Assembly: GCF_028890115.1 (NCBI RefSeq) | Contig: NZ_JARCJD010000004.1 | Coordinates: 124,001-188,000 of the forward strand | Reading direction: 5' to 3' | DNA: 64,000 bases | Source: Phaeobacter sp. QD34_24 | GTDB lineage: Bacteria > Pseudomonadota > Alphaproteobacteria > Rhodobacterales > Rhodobacteraceae | In this document: in pieces, positions 24,741-33,719 of the stretch | Position numbering within the stretch: position 1 is the first letter of the stretch | How the letters are laid out: each line of letters starts with the position of its first letter | Notes under the pieces: generated by a model | Told to the model about the DNA's origin: nothing | Seen by the model: the letters and a program-made list of their open reading frames with translations, nothing else | Databases searched by the model: none | Translations under genes and position numbers: made by a program

Positions 24741-25751
24741 ATGCAGATCCTGCGCAGAATGATCGCGCGGCTGGCGGCCACGGCTGTGACGCTGGTCGGG
24801 GTAGCGGTCATCGTCTTTGTGGTCATCCGCGTGGTGCCGGGCAACCCGATTGCCATGATGCTGCCGCCGGGGGCCACCGATGCGGATATCCAGCGGCTTC
24901 AAGAACTTTACGGCCTTGATAAATCCATCCCCGAACAGTTTCTGATCTGGGCAGGAGGCGTGCTTCAGGGTGATTTCGGCACCTCCATTTCGTTGCGCCA
25001 GCCGGTGTCAGAGCTGGTTCTGGGCCGTCTTCCCGCCACGCTGGAACTATCAGTGATGGCGCTGGTCATCGCTGTGGCGCTGGGCGGCGCCATGGCACTG
25101 ACCGCGACGCTTTACCGGGGGACACGCGTTGAGGGCGCCATTGACGTCACTGGCGGCATGGCGCTGTCGGTGCCGGATTTCCTCTGGGGGCTGGTGCTGA
25201 TCCTGCTGTTCGGCGTGCTCTGGCCGCTGTTTCACATCTCGGGGCGGGTGTCGCCTTCGCTCGGGTTCGAGTTCCAGTCGAATTTCTATCTCTGGGAAAG
25301 CTTTGTCCGCCTGCGGTTTGATGTCTGGGCGGATATCGTCGCCCATATGTTCATGCCCGCGCTGGCGCTGGCGATCCCGCTGGCGGCGATCATCTCGCAG
25401 CTGCTGAAGCAATCGCTGAAGGAAACCATGCATCTGGATTATGTGACCCTGGCACGCACCAAGGGCTACTCCGAGACCAGCATCATCACCCGCGAAGCGC
25501 TGCCCAATGCGATCCTGCCTACGCTGACGCTGGTCGGGGTGCAGTTTACCTTCCTGATTGGCGGCACCGTGATCGTCGAGCGGCTGTTCTCTTATGAAGG
25601 GCTTGGCAACATGGCGATCGATGCGGTGATCAATCGCGATCTGCCGCTGATCCAGGGGATCGTGATCCTGTTCGCCCTGATTTTCACCGTGGTCAACCTG
25701 GTCGTCGACATGACCTATGCTGCCCTGAACCCGAGGCTGCGCCATGCGTGA
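24741..25751 (+). CDS. ABC transporter permease, DppB-like
   Basis: This 336-residue permease has six predicted membrane segments. The N-terminal LRRMIARLAATAVTLVGVAVIVF and VPGNPIA region is typical of DppB/GsiC proteins, and the EAA loop is represented by ARTKGYSETSIITREALPNA. It forms the channel with the next gene product. Its stop overlaps the next start by eight bases (ATGCGTGA), showing translational coupling. Confidence 0.88.
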   Translation: MQILRRMIARLAATAVTLVGVAVIVFVVIRVVPGNPIAMMLPPGATDADIQRLQELYGLDKSIPEQFLIWAGGVLQGDFGTSISLRQPVSELVLGRLPATLELSVMALVIAVALGGAMALTATLYRGTRVEGAIDVTGGMALSVPDFLWGLVLILLFGVLWPLFHISGRVSPSLGFEFQSNFYLWESFVRLRFDVWADIVAHMFMPALALAIPLAAIISQLLKQSLKETMHLDYVTLARTKGYSETSIITREALPNAILPTLTLVGVQFTFLIGGTVIVERLFSYEGLGNMAIDAVINRDLPLIQGIVILFALIFTVVNLVVDMTYAALNPRLRHA

Positions 25752-26592
25752 TACCAGAGCACACTCTCGCAAACCGGGGCTGCGCCTGTGGCTGTCAGGC
25801 GGTTGGATCACCATTCTGGTGTTGGCCGCGCTGTTGGCGCCCTGGATCAGCCCGCATGACCCCTTGGCGCAGGATCTGTTCGCCGGGCGCATGCCGCCCT
25901 TCTGGCAGGCGGGCGCTGATCCCAACTACTGGTTGGGTACCGATTCCCTGGGCCGCGATGTCCTGAGCCGTATTCTGCATGGTGCGCGGCTTGCCCTGAC
26001 GGTGGCGCTGATCGCGGGGGTTCTGACCTGCCTGATCGGCGCCATACTGGGGCTGATCGCTGGCTATTATGGCGGTTGGGCGGATCTGGTGATCTCGCGC
26101 CTTGTGGACATCTGGATGGCCTTCCCGCCGGTGCTGTTTGCGATCCTGCTGATCGCTGTCCTTGGCACCGGCATGACCTCAATCATCATCGCCATCGTGG
26201 TGATCGACTGGACGCGGTTTGCCCGCGTGATCCGGGCCGAGGCGATGAGCCAGTCCAAGATGGATTACGTGGCCTCGGCGCAGGTCGTGGGGCGCAGCCG
26301 GTTTGGCACCGCCCTGACCGAAATCCTGCCCAATGTGCTGCCCACCATCGTCGCCCTTCTGACGCTGGAAATGGGCATCGCAGTCATCGTCGAGGCGATC
26401 CTCAGTTTCGTGAACCTCTCGATCTCCACCGATGCGCCCACATGGGGCGGGATGATCGCCGAGGGGCGCACCTCGGTCCATCAGGCCTGGTGGGTTCTCG
26501 TCTTCCCGCTGGTGGCGCTGTTCTTCACCGTCCTCAGTTTCTCGCAATTGGGCGAGGGGCTGAAGGACCATTTCGACCCGGTGCTGCGATGA
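25744..26592 (+). CDS. ABC transporter permease, DppC-like
   Basis: A 282-residue second channel subunit of the DppC/GsiD family. WLGTDSLGRDVLSRILHGAR near residues 63-82 is the hallmark N-terminal periplasmic block, and VASAQVVGRSRFGTALTEILPN is the EAA loop contacting the ATPases. It overlaps both neighbours by a few bases, so the operon is tightly coupled. Confidence 0.9.
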   Translation: MRDTRAHSRKPGLRLWLSGGWITILVLAALLAPWISPHDPLAQDLFAGRMPPFWQAGADPNYWLGTDSLGRDVLSRILHGARLALTVALIAGVLTCLIGAILGLIAGYYGGWADLVISRLVDIWMAFPPVLFAILLIAVLGTGMTSIIIAIVVIDWTRFARVIRAEAMSQSKMDYVASAQVVGRSRFGTALTEILPNVLPTIVALLTLEMGIAVIVEAILSFVNLSISTDAPTWGGMIAEGRTSVHQAWWVLVFPLVALFFTVLSFSQLGEGLKDHFDPVLR

Positions 26593-27461
26593 GCTTTCTA
26601 TCGATCCAAGACCTGACCGTGCGGCTCAGGGGCAAGACGCCGATCCTGCGCCGTGTCTCCATCGATGTGGCGGCGGGAGAGGTGCGTGCCCTGGTTGGCG
26701 AAAGCGGCGCGGGCAAATCCATGATCGGCAAATCGGTGCTGGGCACCCTGCCGCAGGCGCTGGGCATCACCGGGGGGCGGATCATTCTGGACGGAGAGGA
26801 TCTGGAACAGCTCTCCCCCCGTGCCCGTCGCCAGAGGATCGGCGCCAAGGTTGCGCTGATCCCGCAGGACCCCTTGACTGCGCTCAACCCCTCGCGCCGG
26901 GTGGGGCCGCAGATCACCAATCGCCTCGTGGATATCCTTGGCTGGTCGCGCAAGGCGGCCGAGGCCCGCGCGCTGGAACTGCTAAACGAGGTGCATATCC
27001 CCGATCCCGCCCGCGTCATGCGCGCCTATCCGCACGAACTGTCGGGGGGGATGCGCCAGCGGATCCTGATCGCCTCGGCCTTTGCAGCTGAGCCGAAGCT
27101 GATCATCGCGGACGAGCCGACAACCGCGCTGGATGTGACCGTGCAGAAGCAGATCCTGCGGCTGATCGCCGAGATGCAGCAGCGCCATGGCACCGCGCTG
27201 TTGTTCGTGACCCATGATCTGGGCGTGGTCTCCAAGGTCTGCCAGACCATGAGCGTGCTCTACTCCGGCATGGTGGTGGAGGACACCAAGGTGCGCGATT
27301 TCTTCGCCAGCCCCGGTCACCCCTACTCAGCCGCCCTTCTGGTGGCGACGCCGAAATACACCGACCCGGACGGCAGTCTGACCCCGGTTCCCGAAGCGGT
27401 GATCCGCGCGGTAGAAGAAGAGGTCGCCGCCTTTGATCGCCGACAGGAGGGCGCGGCATGA
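26589..27461 (+). CDS. ABC transporter ATP-binding protein, DppD-like
   Basis: This 290-residue ATPase starts at the ATGA overlap with the permease. Walker A is GESGAGKS, the signature is LSGGMRQR, and Walker B is LIIADEPT. It is paired with the next gene to power the importer. C-terminal residues include the HPYSAAL oligopeptide-family element. It overlaps the next gene by four bases. Confidence 0.9.
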   Translation: MSFLSIQDLTVRLRGKTPILRRVSIDVAAGEVRALVGESGAGKSMIGKSVLGTLPQALGITGGRIILDGEDLEQLSPRARRQRIGAKVALIPQDPLTALNPSRRVGPQITNRLVDILGWSRKAAEARALELLNEVHIPDPARVMRAYPHELSGGMRQRILIASAFAAEPKLIIADEPTTALDVTVQKQILRLIAEMQQRHGTALLFVTHDLGVVSKVCQTMSVLYSGMVVEDTKVRDFFASPGHPYSAALLVATPKYTDPDGSLTPVPEAVIRAVEEEVAAFDRRQEGAA

Positions 27462-28261
27462 GCGATGTGATCTATGACGTGAAGGATCTGCGGCTCAGTT
27501 TTCCCGATATGTCGCGCAAACCGATCCTTGGCCCTGCGCCCCGGATCGAGATTCTGAAAGGGCTGACCTTCCAGATCCCCAAGGGTGAGGTTCTGGGCAT
27601 CGTTGGTGGCTCTGGCTCGGGCAAGTCCACCCTAGGGCGTGCCCTGATCCGGCTGATCGAACCGGACAGCGGCCAGATCGATTTCGAGGGGACAGACATC
27701 ACCCATATGGGCGAGGAGGATCTGCGCCCCCTGCGACGGCGGTTCCAGATGATCTTTCAGGATCCCCTGTCCTCGCTCAACCCACGCCGCCGGGTGGGCG
27801 GGATCATTGCAGGGCCGTTGCGCCTGCAGGGGCTGGAGGGGATCGATGCCCGCGTGAAGGAGGCTTTGGATATGGTCGGCCTGCCCCGCGCCTTTGCCAG
27901 CCGTTATCCGCATGAGCTGTCGGGCGGGCAGCGTCAGCGCGTCGGCATCGCCCGCGCCATCGCCCTGCGCCCCGATTTCATCCTCGCGGATGAGATCGTC
28001 TCGGGGTTGGATGTCTCCAGTCAGGCGCAGGTGCTGAACCTGCTCGAAGACTTGGTGCGTGAACTTGGGCTGACGCTGGCCTTCATCAGCCACGACCTGT
28101 CGGTGATCCGCCGCCTGTGCAGCCGCATTCTGGTGCTCTATCAGGGCGAAATCGTCGAGAACGCCGCCACGGCAGACCTGTTCGCCACCCCCACAGCGCC
28201 CTACACGCAGGAGCTGCTGTCCGCGATCCCGCTGCCCGATCCGGATCAGGTTTGGGTGTGA
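27458..28261 (+). CDS. ABC transporter ATP-binding protein, DppF-like
   Basis: A 267-residue second ATPase with Walker A GGSGSGKS, signature LSGGQRQR and Walker B FILADEIV, followed by the HDLSVIRRLC switch histidine. The Walker B ends DEIV rather than the usual DEPT, a common variant in DppF-like proteins that keeps the catalytic glutamate. It is the last gene of the rightward operon. No convincing terminator hairpin was seen before the convergent ATP-grasp gene. Confidence 0.9.
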   Translation: MSDVIYDVKDLRLSFPDMSRKPILGPAPRIEILKGLTFQIPKGEVLGIVGGSGSGKSTLGRALIRLIEPDSGQIDFEGTDITHMGEEDLRPLRRRFQMIFQDPLSSLNPRRRVGGIIAGPLRLQGLEGIDARVKEALDMVGLPRAFASRYPHELSGGQRQRVGIARAIALRPDFILADEIVSGLDVSSQAQVLNLLEDLVRELGLTLAFISHDLSVIRRLCSRILVLYQGEIVENAATADLFATPTAPYTQELLSAIPLPDPDQVWV

Positions 28262-28337
28262 GAGGGAGGCGGTGTCTGCAAGTCGTGTTGGTCAGCTAAG
28301 CAGGACAAAGCGCCAATTCACTGTACTTGCGCGAATG

Positions 28338-29135
28338 TCAGCTTCCGATTTGGATGTCCGAGAACTCGTCGATCGACGACACCAGTTTCAAAAGGTCGGC
28401 CTCATAGAAACCGGCAGCATTGATGCAATTCGTTTCGAGCATCCTGAGCCCATCGTCTGTTCGACAAATGTCGATAACATATGCAGGTGCGTAACCCGGG
28501 TTTGCCTGCACCAGTCTCTTGCCAAATTCCAAGGCATCATCATCGATCTCATGCCGGTAAATGACGCGGGAGCCTTCCTTGTACAACGAGTGGGTAACAA
28601 TCTCATCTCTTACCACCCACAGTCGCCATTCTTTGAGAATGCGAACGGGCTCAGTGAACATCAATTCTGTATCATGACGAAGTGAACCTTTGGGTATCTC
28701 GTGTTCTCGAAGCGCGAGAACTTTGTTGGCCAATTCTATGATTTCGTCAGTGGTTTTCACCGTTCCGGGCTCTTCTTTACTGTCTTCTACTGGTCGTAGG
28801 GACCAGTTCTTTCCGTCATTGGGTAGCTTTTCCGGAACATCTTGCAGCTTTAAAAAAAGAGCATCCGCGCCATTAAGAAGAAACGTTTGCCAAGGCTCTT
28901 CATGAACAAAGGGCCTTATCTTGAAAACCCCGGGTTCCAGATCGTTCGCCTTCGCGTAGCGCCATAGGGTATATGAACCGAACATCACCACATCCTTGGG
29001 ATCATTGATGGTCGGAGTTGGTGTCAGTTCGCCGACGAACGGAACGACTTTTTGCCAAGTGTACGGAATTTCCAGCCGATCAAGCGCACTGGCCATTTTC
29101 CGAGTGTCCTCAAAATCCTGAAGGATCCATTGCAT
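28338..29135 (-). CDS. ATP-grasp domain protein (DUF4343-like)
   Basis: A 265-residue protein whose second half has ATP-grasp traits: EWRLWVVRDEIVTHSLYKEG, then DICRTDDGLRMLETNCINAAGFYE, where the Glu and Asn would bind magnesium. It resembles a family of lone ATP-grasp proteins of unknown reaction; such enzymes join a carboxylate to an amine or thiol using ATP. The gene and its upstream 150 bp are visibly AT-richer and use more A/T-ending codons than the neighbours, which suggests recent transfer. No ribosome site is clear. No partner gene is adjacent. Confidence 0.65.
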   Translation of the reverse strand: MQWILQDFEDTRKMASALDRLEIPYTWQKVVPFVGELTPTPTINDPKDVVMFGSYTLWRYAKANDLEPGVFKIRPFVHEEPWQTFLLNGADALFLKLQDVPEKLPNDGKNWSLRPVEDSKEEPGTVKTTDEIIELANKVLALREHEIPKGSLRHDTELMFTEPVRILKEWRLWVVRDEIVTHSLYKEGSRVIYRHEIDDDALEFGKRLVQANPGYAPAYVIDICRTDDGLRMLETNCINAAGFYEADLLKLVSSIDEFSDIQIGS

Positions 29136-29281
29136 GAATAGGGCTCAAATCCGGCTACTTAGCTCCGACCACAGTAAACATGTATTCAGTATAATGCTCA
29201 ACAGCAGACATTAGCGCGCCTTTCAGTATCAAGGAAAATGGGCTCAAAGCAGACCAACGCGATTTGCATATCTCACAATAA

Positions 29282-29309
29282 AAAAGCCGCCCGGATGAGG
29301 GCGGCTTTT
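29282..29309 (-). terminator. Intrinsic terminator after the aldehyde dehydrogenase gene
   Basis: An 11-bp perfect stem, AAAAGCCGCCC with its complement GGGCGGCTTTT, has a six-base loop. On the minus strand a T run follows. It sits 22 bp beyond the aldehyde dehydrogenase stop, as expected for an intrinsic terminator. Confidence 0.85.
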
Positions 29310-29331
29310 GCGATTTCAAAGGGTGCGAAAA

Positions 29332-30771
29332 TCAGTCGGTGGACCAGCCGCCGACGGCTTTCACTTCCAGGAAGTCTTCGATCCCGAAGATGCCGCCTTC
29401 GCGGCCGTTGCCGGACTGTTTCATGCCGCCAAAGGGCGCGCCGGGGGAGCGGGACTTGCCGTTCATCTCGACCATGCCCGAGCGCAGCACGCGGGCCATG
29501 CGGTTGGCCCTTTCGCCGTCCTGGGTCTGGACGTAGTTGGTCAGACCATAGGGGGTGTCATTGGCGATCGCGACGGCTTCTTCCTCGGTCTCGAACGGGA
29601 TGATCGACAGGACCGGGCCAAAGATCTCTTCGCGGGCGATGGTCATCTGGTTGTTCACATCGGCAAAGACGGTCGGCTTGACGTAAAACCCCTTGTTCAG
29701 GCCATCCGGGCGGCCGGTGCCACCGGCGACCAGGCGGGCGCCTTCGTCGATGCCCTTCTGGATCAGGTCCTGGATCTTGTTCCATTGGGTCTCGTTCACC
29801 ACGGGGCCGATGTGGCGGCCTTCCTGCGAGGCGGGGCCGACGGTGACCTTGGCGGCAACCTCGGCGGCGGTGGCGACGGCCTGATCGTAGATGCCCTTCT
29901 GCACCAGCATCCGCGACGGCGCGTTACAGCTTTGGCCGGTGTTGTTCATCATGTGCAGCACGCCGCGCTTCACCGCCTTTTCGTCGGCGTCTTCAAAGAT
30001 CACATTGGCGCCCTTGCCACCCAGCTCGAGGTGGACCTTTTTCAGGGTGTCGGCTGCGGATTTGGAGATCGCGGTGCCCGCGCGGGTCGAGCCGGTGAAG
30101 GAGACCATGTCCACGTCCGGGTGCGACGACAGCTGTGAGCCGACGCCGACGCCATCGCCATTCACGAGGTTGAAGACACCGGCGGGGAAGCCTGCCTCGT
30201 CCATCATCTCGGCAAAGATCATCGCATCAAGCGGGCTTTCCTCCGACGGCTTCAGGACCATGGTGCAGCCCGCGATGGCGGCAGCACCCACCTTGAGGGT
30301 GATCTGGTTCATCGGCCAGTTCCAGGGCGTGATCAGGGCGGCAACGCCCACGGCCTCGTAAATGATCCGGTCGTTCTGGAAGCGGTCGCTCAGCGGGCGT
30401 TCGAAGTCGAACGCCTTGGCCGCGCGCACGAAGTTCTTCAGGTGGTAGATGCCTGCGCCAACCTGCTCGCTGCGGGACATGTCGATCGGGGCGCCCATCT
30501 CGGTAGACATGGCCTGGGCCAGGTCTTCGCTGCGGGCCTGGTAGATCTCGATCAGCTTTTCCACCAGCGCGATCCGGTCTTCCACCGGGGTGGCCATCCA
30601 GCCGGGCAGGGCGGCCTTTGCGGCGGCCACGGCGGCATTGGTGTCCGCCTCGCTGCCGAGGGAAATCACCGCGCAGGGCTCTTCGGTGGAGGGATCGATG
30701 ACCTGGTGGTCCTTCGCGGCCGCCGGGGCAACCCATTGGCCGTTGATGTAAAAGTCGCGTTTCTCGATCAT
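29332..30771 (-). CDS. NAD(P)-dependent aldehyde dehydrogenase
   Basis: A 479-residue enzyme that oxidises an aldehyde to its acid. The catalytic pieces are LELGGKGANVIFEDAD (general base Glu) and NTGQSCNAPSRMLV (nucleophile Cys). TPWNWPMNQ and FTGSTRAG belong to the coenzyme site. I chose ATG 30771, where GGGAG is upstream, over a start 27 bases earlier. The gene is monocistronic with a strong terminator. Substrate cannot be told from sequence. Confidence 0.9.
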   Translation of the reverse strand: MIEKRDFYINGQWVAPAAAKDHQVIDPSTEEPCAVISLGSEADTNAAVAAAKAALPGWMATPVEDRIALVEKLIEIYQARSEDLAQAMSTEMGAPIDMSRSEQVGAGIYHLKNFVRAAKAFDFERPLSDRFQNDRIIYEAVGVAALITPWNWPMNQITLKVGAAAIAGCTMVLKPSEESPLDAMIFAEMMDEAGFPAGVFNLVNGDGVGVGSQLSSHPDVDMVSFTGSTRAGTAISKSAADTLKKVHLELGGKGANVIFEDADEKAVKRGVLHMMNNTGQSCNAPSRMLVQKGIYDQAVATAAEVAAKVTVGPASQEGRHIGPVVNETQWNKIQDLIQKGIDEGARLVAGGTGRPDGLNKGFYVKPTVFADVNNQMTIAREEIFGPVLSIIPFETEEEAVAIANDTPYGLTNYVQTQDGERANRMARVLRSGMVEMNGKSRSPGAPFGGMKQSGNGREGGIFGIEDFLEVKAVGGWSTD

Positions 30772-31055
30772 GTCCGGATCTCCCAAAATCAGACGCATTG
30801 CGGGGTCATGCCGACCCTTTCGCGCGCCACTGTGTCATTGCATTGACCCATGGGCAAGGCCGCATGAAAAAATTTGATCAAATTACCTCTCGTGCAAACC
30901 TGTCTGGTGAATGCAGATTTTCCGTTTTGTCGCAGGGAATTGGCGCTTTTGTGCTGGTCTTGTCACATCAGGGGTTTAACCTGCGCCGGGATTGATTACC
31001 TTGCGTAGCAAGATACGTATCAAAAACTGAATATGAATGCGAAGAGGAGACCTCC

Positions 31056-31709
31056 ATGGGTTTGCGCATCAACGATGTGGTTCCGAATTTCACCGCCGAG
31101 ACCGATCAGGGCACCGTCACCTTCCATGACTGGATCGGTGACAGCTGGGCGATCCTGTTTTCCCACCCCAAGGACTTCACCCCGGTCTGCACCACCGAGT
31201 TCGGCGCCGTGGCGCAGCTGGCCGACGAGTGGGCCAAGCGCAACACCAAGGTGATCGGTGTTTCCGTCGATGGTGTCGAGGACCACAAGAAGTGGAAGGG
31301 CGATATCGAGAGCTACGCCAAGGCCTCTGCCGGGTTCCCGATCATCGCGGACGAAGGTCTTGCGGTGTCCAAGGCCTTTGACATGCTGCCCGCCGAAGCC
31401 TACCTGCCCGATGGTCGCACCCCGGCCGACAGCGCCACCGTGCGTTCGGTCTTCATCATCGGCCCCGACAAGCAGCTGAAACTGTCGATGACCTACCCGA
31501 TGTCGGTGGGCCGCAACTTTGCCGAGATCCTGCGCGCGCTGGACGGTCTGCAGATGGCAACCGGCAACGGCGTTGCCACCCCCGCCAACTGGGTGCCGGG
31601 CGAAGACGTGATCATCCCGCCGACCGTGTCGAACGAAGACGCCAAGGCCAAGTTCGGCGCGTTCGAGACCATCTTCCCCTACCTGCGCAAGACCAAGGCG
31701 CCGGAATAA
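31056..31709 (+). CDS. 1-Cys peroxiredoxin (Prx6 type)
   Basis: This 217-residue peroxidase reduces hydrogen peroxide and alkyl hydroperoxides. FSHPKDFTPVCTTEFG gives the peroxidatic C45, the only cysteine in the protein, so it must be reduced by an external thiol. The long C-terminal dimerisation part and TYPMSVGRNFAEILR fit the Prx6 group. GGAG precedes the ATG. In the promoter gap, CTTGC-GTA-GCAAG (31000-31012) and ATACGTAT (31013-31020) are short palindromes that could bind a stress regulator. Confidence 0.92.
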   Translation: MGLRINDVVPNFTAETDQGTVTFHDWIGDSWAILFSHPKDFTPVCTTEFGAVAQLADEWAKRNTKVIGVSVDGVEDHKKWKGDIESYAKASAGFPIIADEGLAVSKAFDMLPAEAYLPDGRTPADSATVRSVFIIGPDKQLKLSMTYPMSVGRNFAEILRALDGLQMATGNGVATPANWVPGEDVIIPPTVSNEDAKAKFGAFETIFPYLRKTKAPE

Positions 31710-31734
31710 GCCGGAAGACCATTTTGAAGTTTGC

Positions 31735-31756
31735 AAGGGGGCCGGGAGGCCCCTTT
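31735..31756 (+). terminator. Terminator after the peroxiredoxin gene
   Basis: AAGGGGGCC and GGCCCCTT pair across a GGGA loop, with one bulged G, and TTT follows. It lies between the convergent peroxiredoxin and kinase genes and may serve both. Confidence 0.7.
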
Positions 31757-31757
31757 G

Positions 31758-32270
31758 TCATTTCGAGGGTGTTTCTGCGGGGGCGGTGTGAAACACGATA
31801 TTGAACCCCTCCTGCGGGCTGGGCGGGGCAAAGTGTTTCGAGAACTGGTGAAACTGTTCTTCGCTGGCGGCAAACGGGTGATCGCCTTGCGCGTTTCGCG
31901 TTCGTAGGCGGGCCAGGCAGACCTCATCCGGAACATCGAGCACATGCAATTGATGGGCCGCGTCGGTGTGGTCCAGAAGGCTGCGCATCCATTCGCGTTG
32001 CTGCACCGTGTTGGCTGCGAAATCCAAGACCACAGAGACGCCCGCGTTCAACAGGTCAACGATATGGGGCGCGATGGCCGCGCGCAGCCTGGCGGTGCAG
32101 CGCAGGAAATCCGCGCCAGAGCTGATCTCGCCGGGAAAGAGCGTGCTGAGCCACTCGTCCTCGGCGACCAGAACCGCGTTGTCCTGGCGTTTCAGGTGCT
32201 GGGCCAGGGTGGATTTGCCGGATGCGATCTTGCCGCACAGGATGTACAGGGTTGGAGCGGTTTGAGACAT
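31758..32270 (-). CDS. AAA-type small kinase / zeta-like P-loop protein
   Basis: A 170-residue P-loop protein beginning MSQTAPTLYILCGKIASGKST, with Walker A GKIASGKST at about residues 13-21. DEWLSTLFPG and VVLDFAANTVQQREWMR match the small phosphotransferases that phosphorylate metabolites or antibiotics, similar to chloramphenicol phosphotransferase and shikimate kinase-like folds. It starts 16 bp after the RidA stop, so the two are probably one operon. The acceptor is unknown, and no antitoxin is present. Confidence 0.75.
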   Translation of the reverse strand: MSQTAPTLYILCGKIASGKSTLAQHLKRQDNAVLVAEDEWLSTLFPGEISSGADFLRCTARLRAAIAPHIVDLLNAGVSVVLDFAANTVQQREWMRSLLDHTDAAHQLHVLDVPDEVCLARLRTRNAQGDHPFAASEEQFHQFSKHFAPPSPQEGFNIVFHTAPAETPSK

Positions 32271-32286
32271 GTCTGGTCCCGGACAG

Positions 32287-32760
32287 TCACCCATCCGACC
32301 TGATCCGAAACACCGCTTCGATCTCAACCGCAGCATTTGACGGCAGGCTTGAGCTGCCAACGGCAAAGCGGACGTGATTTGCCCGTTCCGCGCCAAAGAC
32401 CTGCACCATCAGATCGGATGCGCCGTTCACGACTTTGGGGTGATCGGTAAAACCGGGGCTGGCGTTCACGAAGGCGCCCAGCTTGATCAGTCGTTCGATC
32501 TTTTCCAGATCGCCAATGGCGGCCTTGGCCCGCGCCAGGATGCCGATTGCGCAGAACCGCGCGGCTTCGATTCCCTGCTCGATCCCAAGGTCCTGGCCCA
32601 GCTTGCCGCTGACGACTTTGCCATCGGCGCCGATGGAGATCTGTCCGGAGATGTAGAGATACTCGCCATCCACAAGATAGGGCGCGAAGTTTCCAAGCGG
32701 GTTGGGGGCTTTTGGCAATTCGAGGCCAAGGTTTAGTAAATTCTGTGCGATCGAATCCAT
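32287..32760 (-). CDS. RidA/YjgF-family protein
   Basis: A 157-residue protein of the Rid superfamily, whose best known members hydrolyse reactive enamines and imines to ammonia and keto acids. YLYISGQISIGADGKVVSGKLG and VNGASDLMVQVFGAE, then HVRFAVGSSSLPSNAAVEIEAVF, are the family blocks. The RidA-type arginine expected before the C-terminal strands is replaced here by VGSSSLP, so it probably belongs to an outlying Rid subgroup whose activity is uncertain. The start at 32760 has only a weak ribosome site. Confidence 0.82.
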   Translation of the reverse strand: MDSIAQNLLNLGLELPKAPNPLGNFAPYLVDGEYLYISGQISIGADGKVVSGKLGQDLGIEQGIEAARFCAIGILARAKAAIGDLEKIERLIKLGAFVNASPGFTDHPKVVNGASDLMVQVFGAERANHVRFAVGSSSLPSNAAVEIEAVFRIRSDG

Positions 32761-32910
32761 TTCAGCAATTCCAATATGATACAACGGACCTTTCTAGCGC
32801 AGGCAAATCCGCGGGCAAATGAAGAAACGCGGTCCGCCAGCTGGTTCGTAGGCTGATGCTGGGTTTGCTTGTGGAATGATGACAGTGGCGATGCCAGGCC
32901 GGTCCGACTG

Positions 32911-33624
32911 TTACCCCTTTTGTGGGCGGGCCGCGACCTGGGCGCGGTAGAGTGCGCGTTTGAATTCGCGCGCCAGCTTGTTGCCGCCTTTCTTGCTCTG
33001 GATGGTGGAGCCGCCCAACGCCTCGGTCAGCTCTGATACGCCATTGGGCAGGATGGTCTGGATCCGCTGGCCGTGCACCCAGTGCATCTGCAAGAACGTA
33101 TCCACGGGCCGGTCGATGGTGGTGCTGGCGGCCAGAAGGTTTGCCGCCGCATTGCGCCCCACCACCTGCGCCACCGTCTGCAGACCGATCACGCGGGGCA
33201 GGAACAGCTTGGCGGCGCCGTTCTGATCGATGCTTGCGACCGGGGTTTCGCGCCGTTTGGCGGGCAGGCGGATGAAACTGTCGACATCGGCATGGGTTTC
33301 CACCAGCGATAGCGCTGTTTGCCAAAGTTCCGGCTCCACCGACAGGTCATCCTCGACGATCAGCGCATGGTCCCAGCCCTCATCGACGATCCGCTGCCAG
33401 CACGTCCGGTGCGACAGGAAGCAGCCGACCTCGCCCGGTGACAGGGGAAAGGGATAGCGTGGCGTATAGAAATCCCCTTTGCGTAGCGGATGCAGCCTGT
33501 GGGCTACGGCGTCGCGGCCGTTCACGGCCTCTGCCACTTCGGCATGCGGCAAAGTGTAGAGCAGATGTTCGACATTTGCGGCGCGTTTGGCATTGCCGGA
33601 CATGTGGATGATCAAGGAGTGCAT
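32911..33624 (-). CDS. GT25-family glycosyltransferase (LPS biosynthesis type)
   Basis: This 237-residue enzyme has the LPS glycosyltransferase (LgtB/LpsA) pattern: GEVGCFLSHRTCWQRIVDEG, then HALIVEDDLSVEPEL with the metal-binding EDD. A later QTVAQVVGRNAAANLL block is also typical. It probably adds a galactose-like residue to lipo-oligosaccharide at the inner face of the membrane. ATG 33624 is preferred to TTG 33630. It is a stand-alone gene divergent from the NYN-domain gene. Confidence 0.82.
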   Translation of the reverse strand: MHSLIIHMSGNAKRAANVEHLLYTLPHAEVAEAVNGRDAVAHRLHPLRKGDFYTPRYPFPLSPGEVGCFLSHRTCWQRIVDEGWDHALIVEDDLSVEPELWQTALSLVETHADVDSFIRLPAKRRETPVASIDQNGAAKLFLPRVIGLQTVAQVVGRNAAANLLAASTTIDRPVDTFLQMHWVHGQRIQTILPNGVSELTEALGGSTIQSKKGGNKLAREFKRALYRAQVAARPQKG

Positions 33625-33719
33625 GAGCAAAAGCCTTAAACCGCTTTGGTCAGCGAAGGAAGCGCGCCGTTTCCGCGATGTTGGATTGACTTGCCGGGTG
33701 TCGGGCGTAGGGTCGCCCT

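Noticed and set aside
31758-32760. A zeta-type toxin with antitoxin
   Set aside because: The P-loop kinase is preceded by a Rid-family protein, not an antitoxin, and sequence features fit a metabolite phosphotransferase better.
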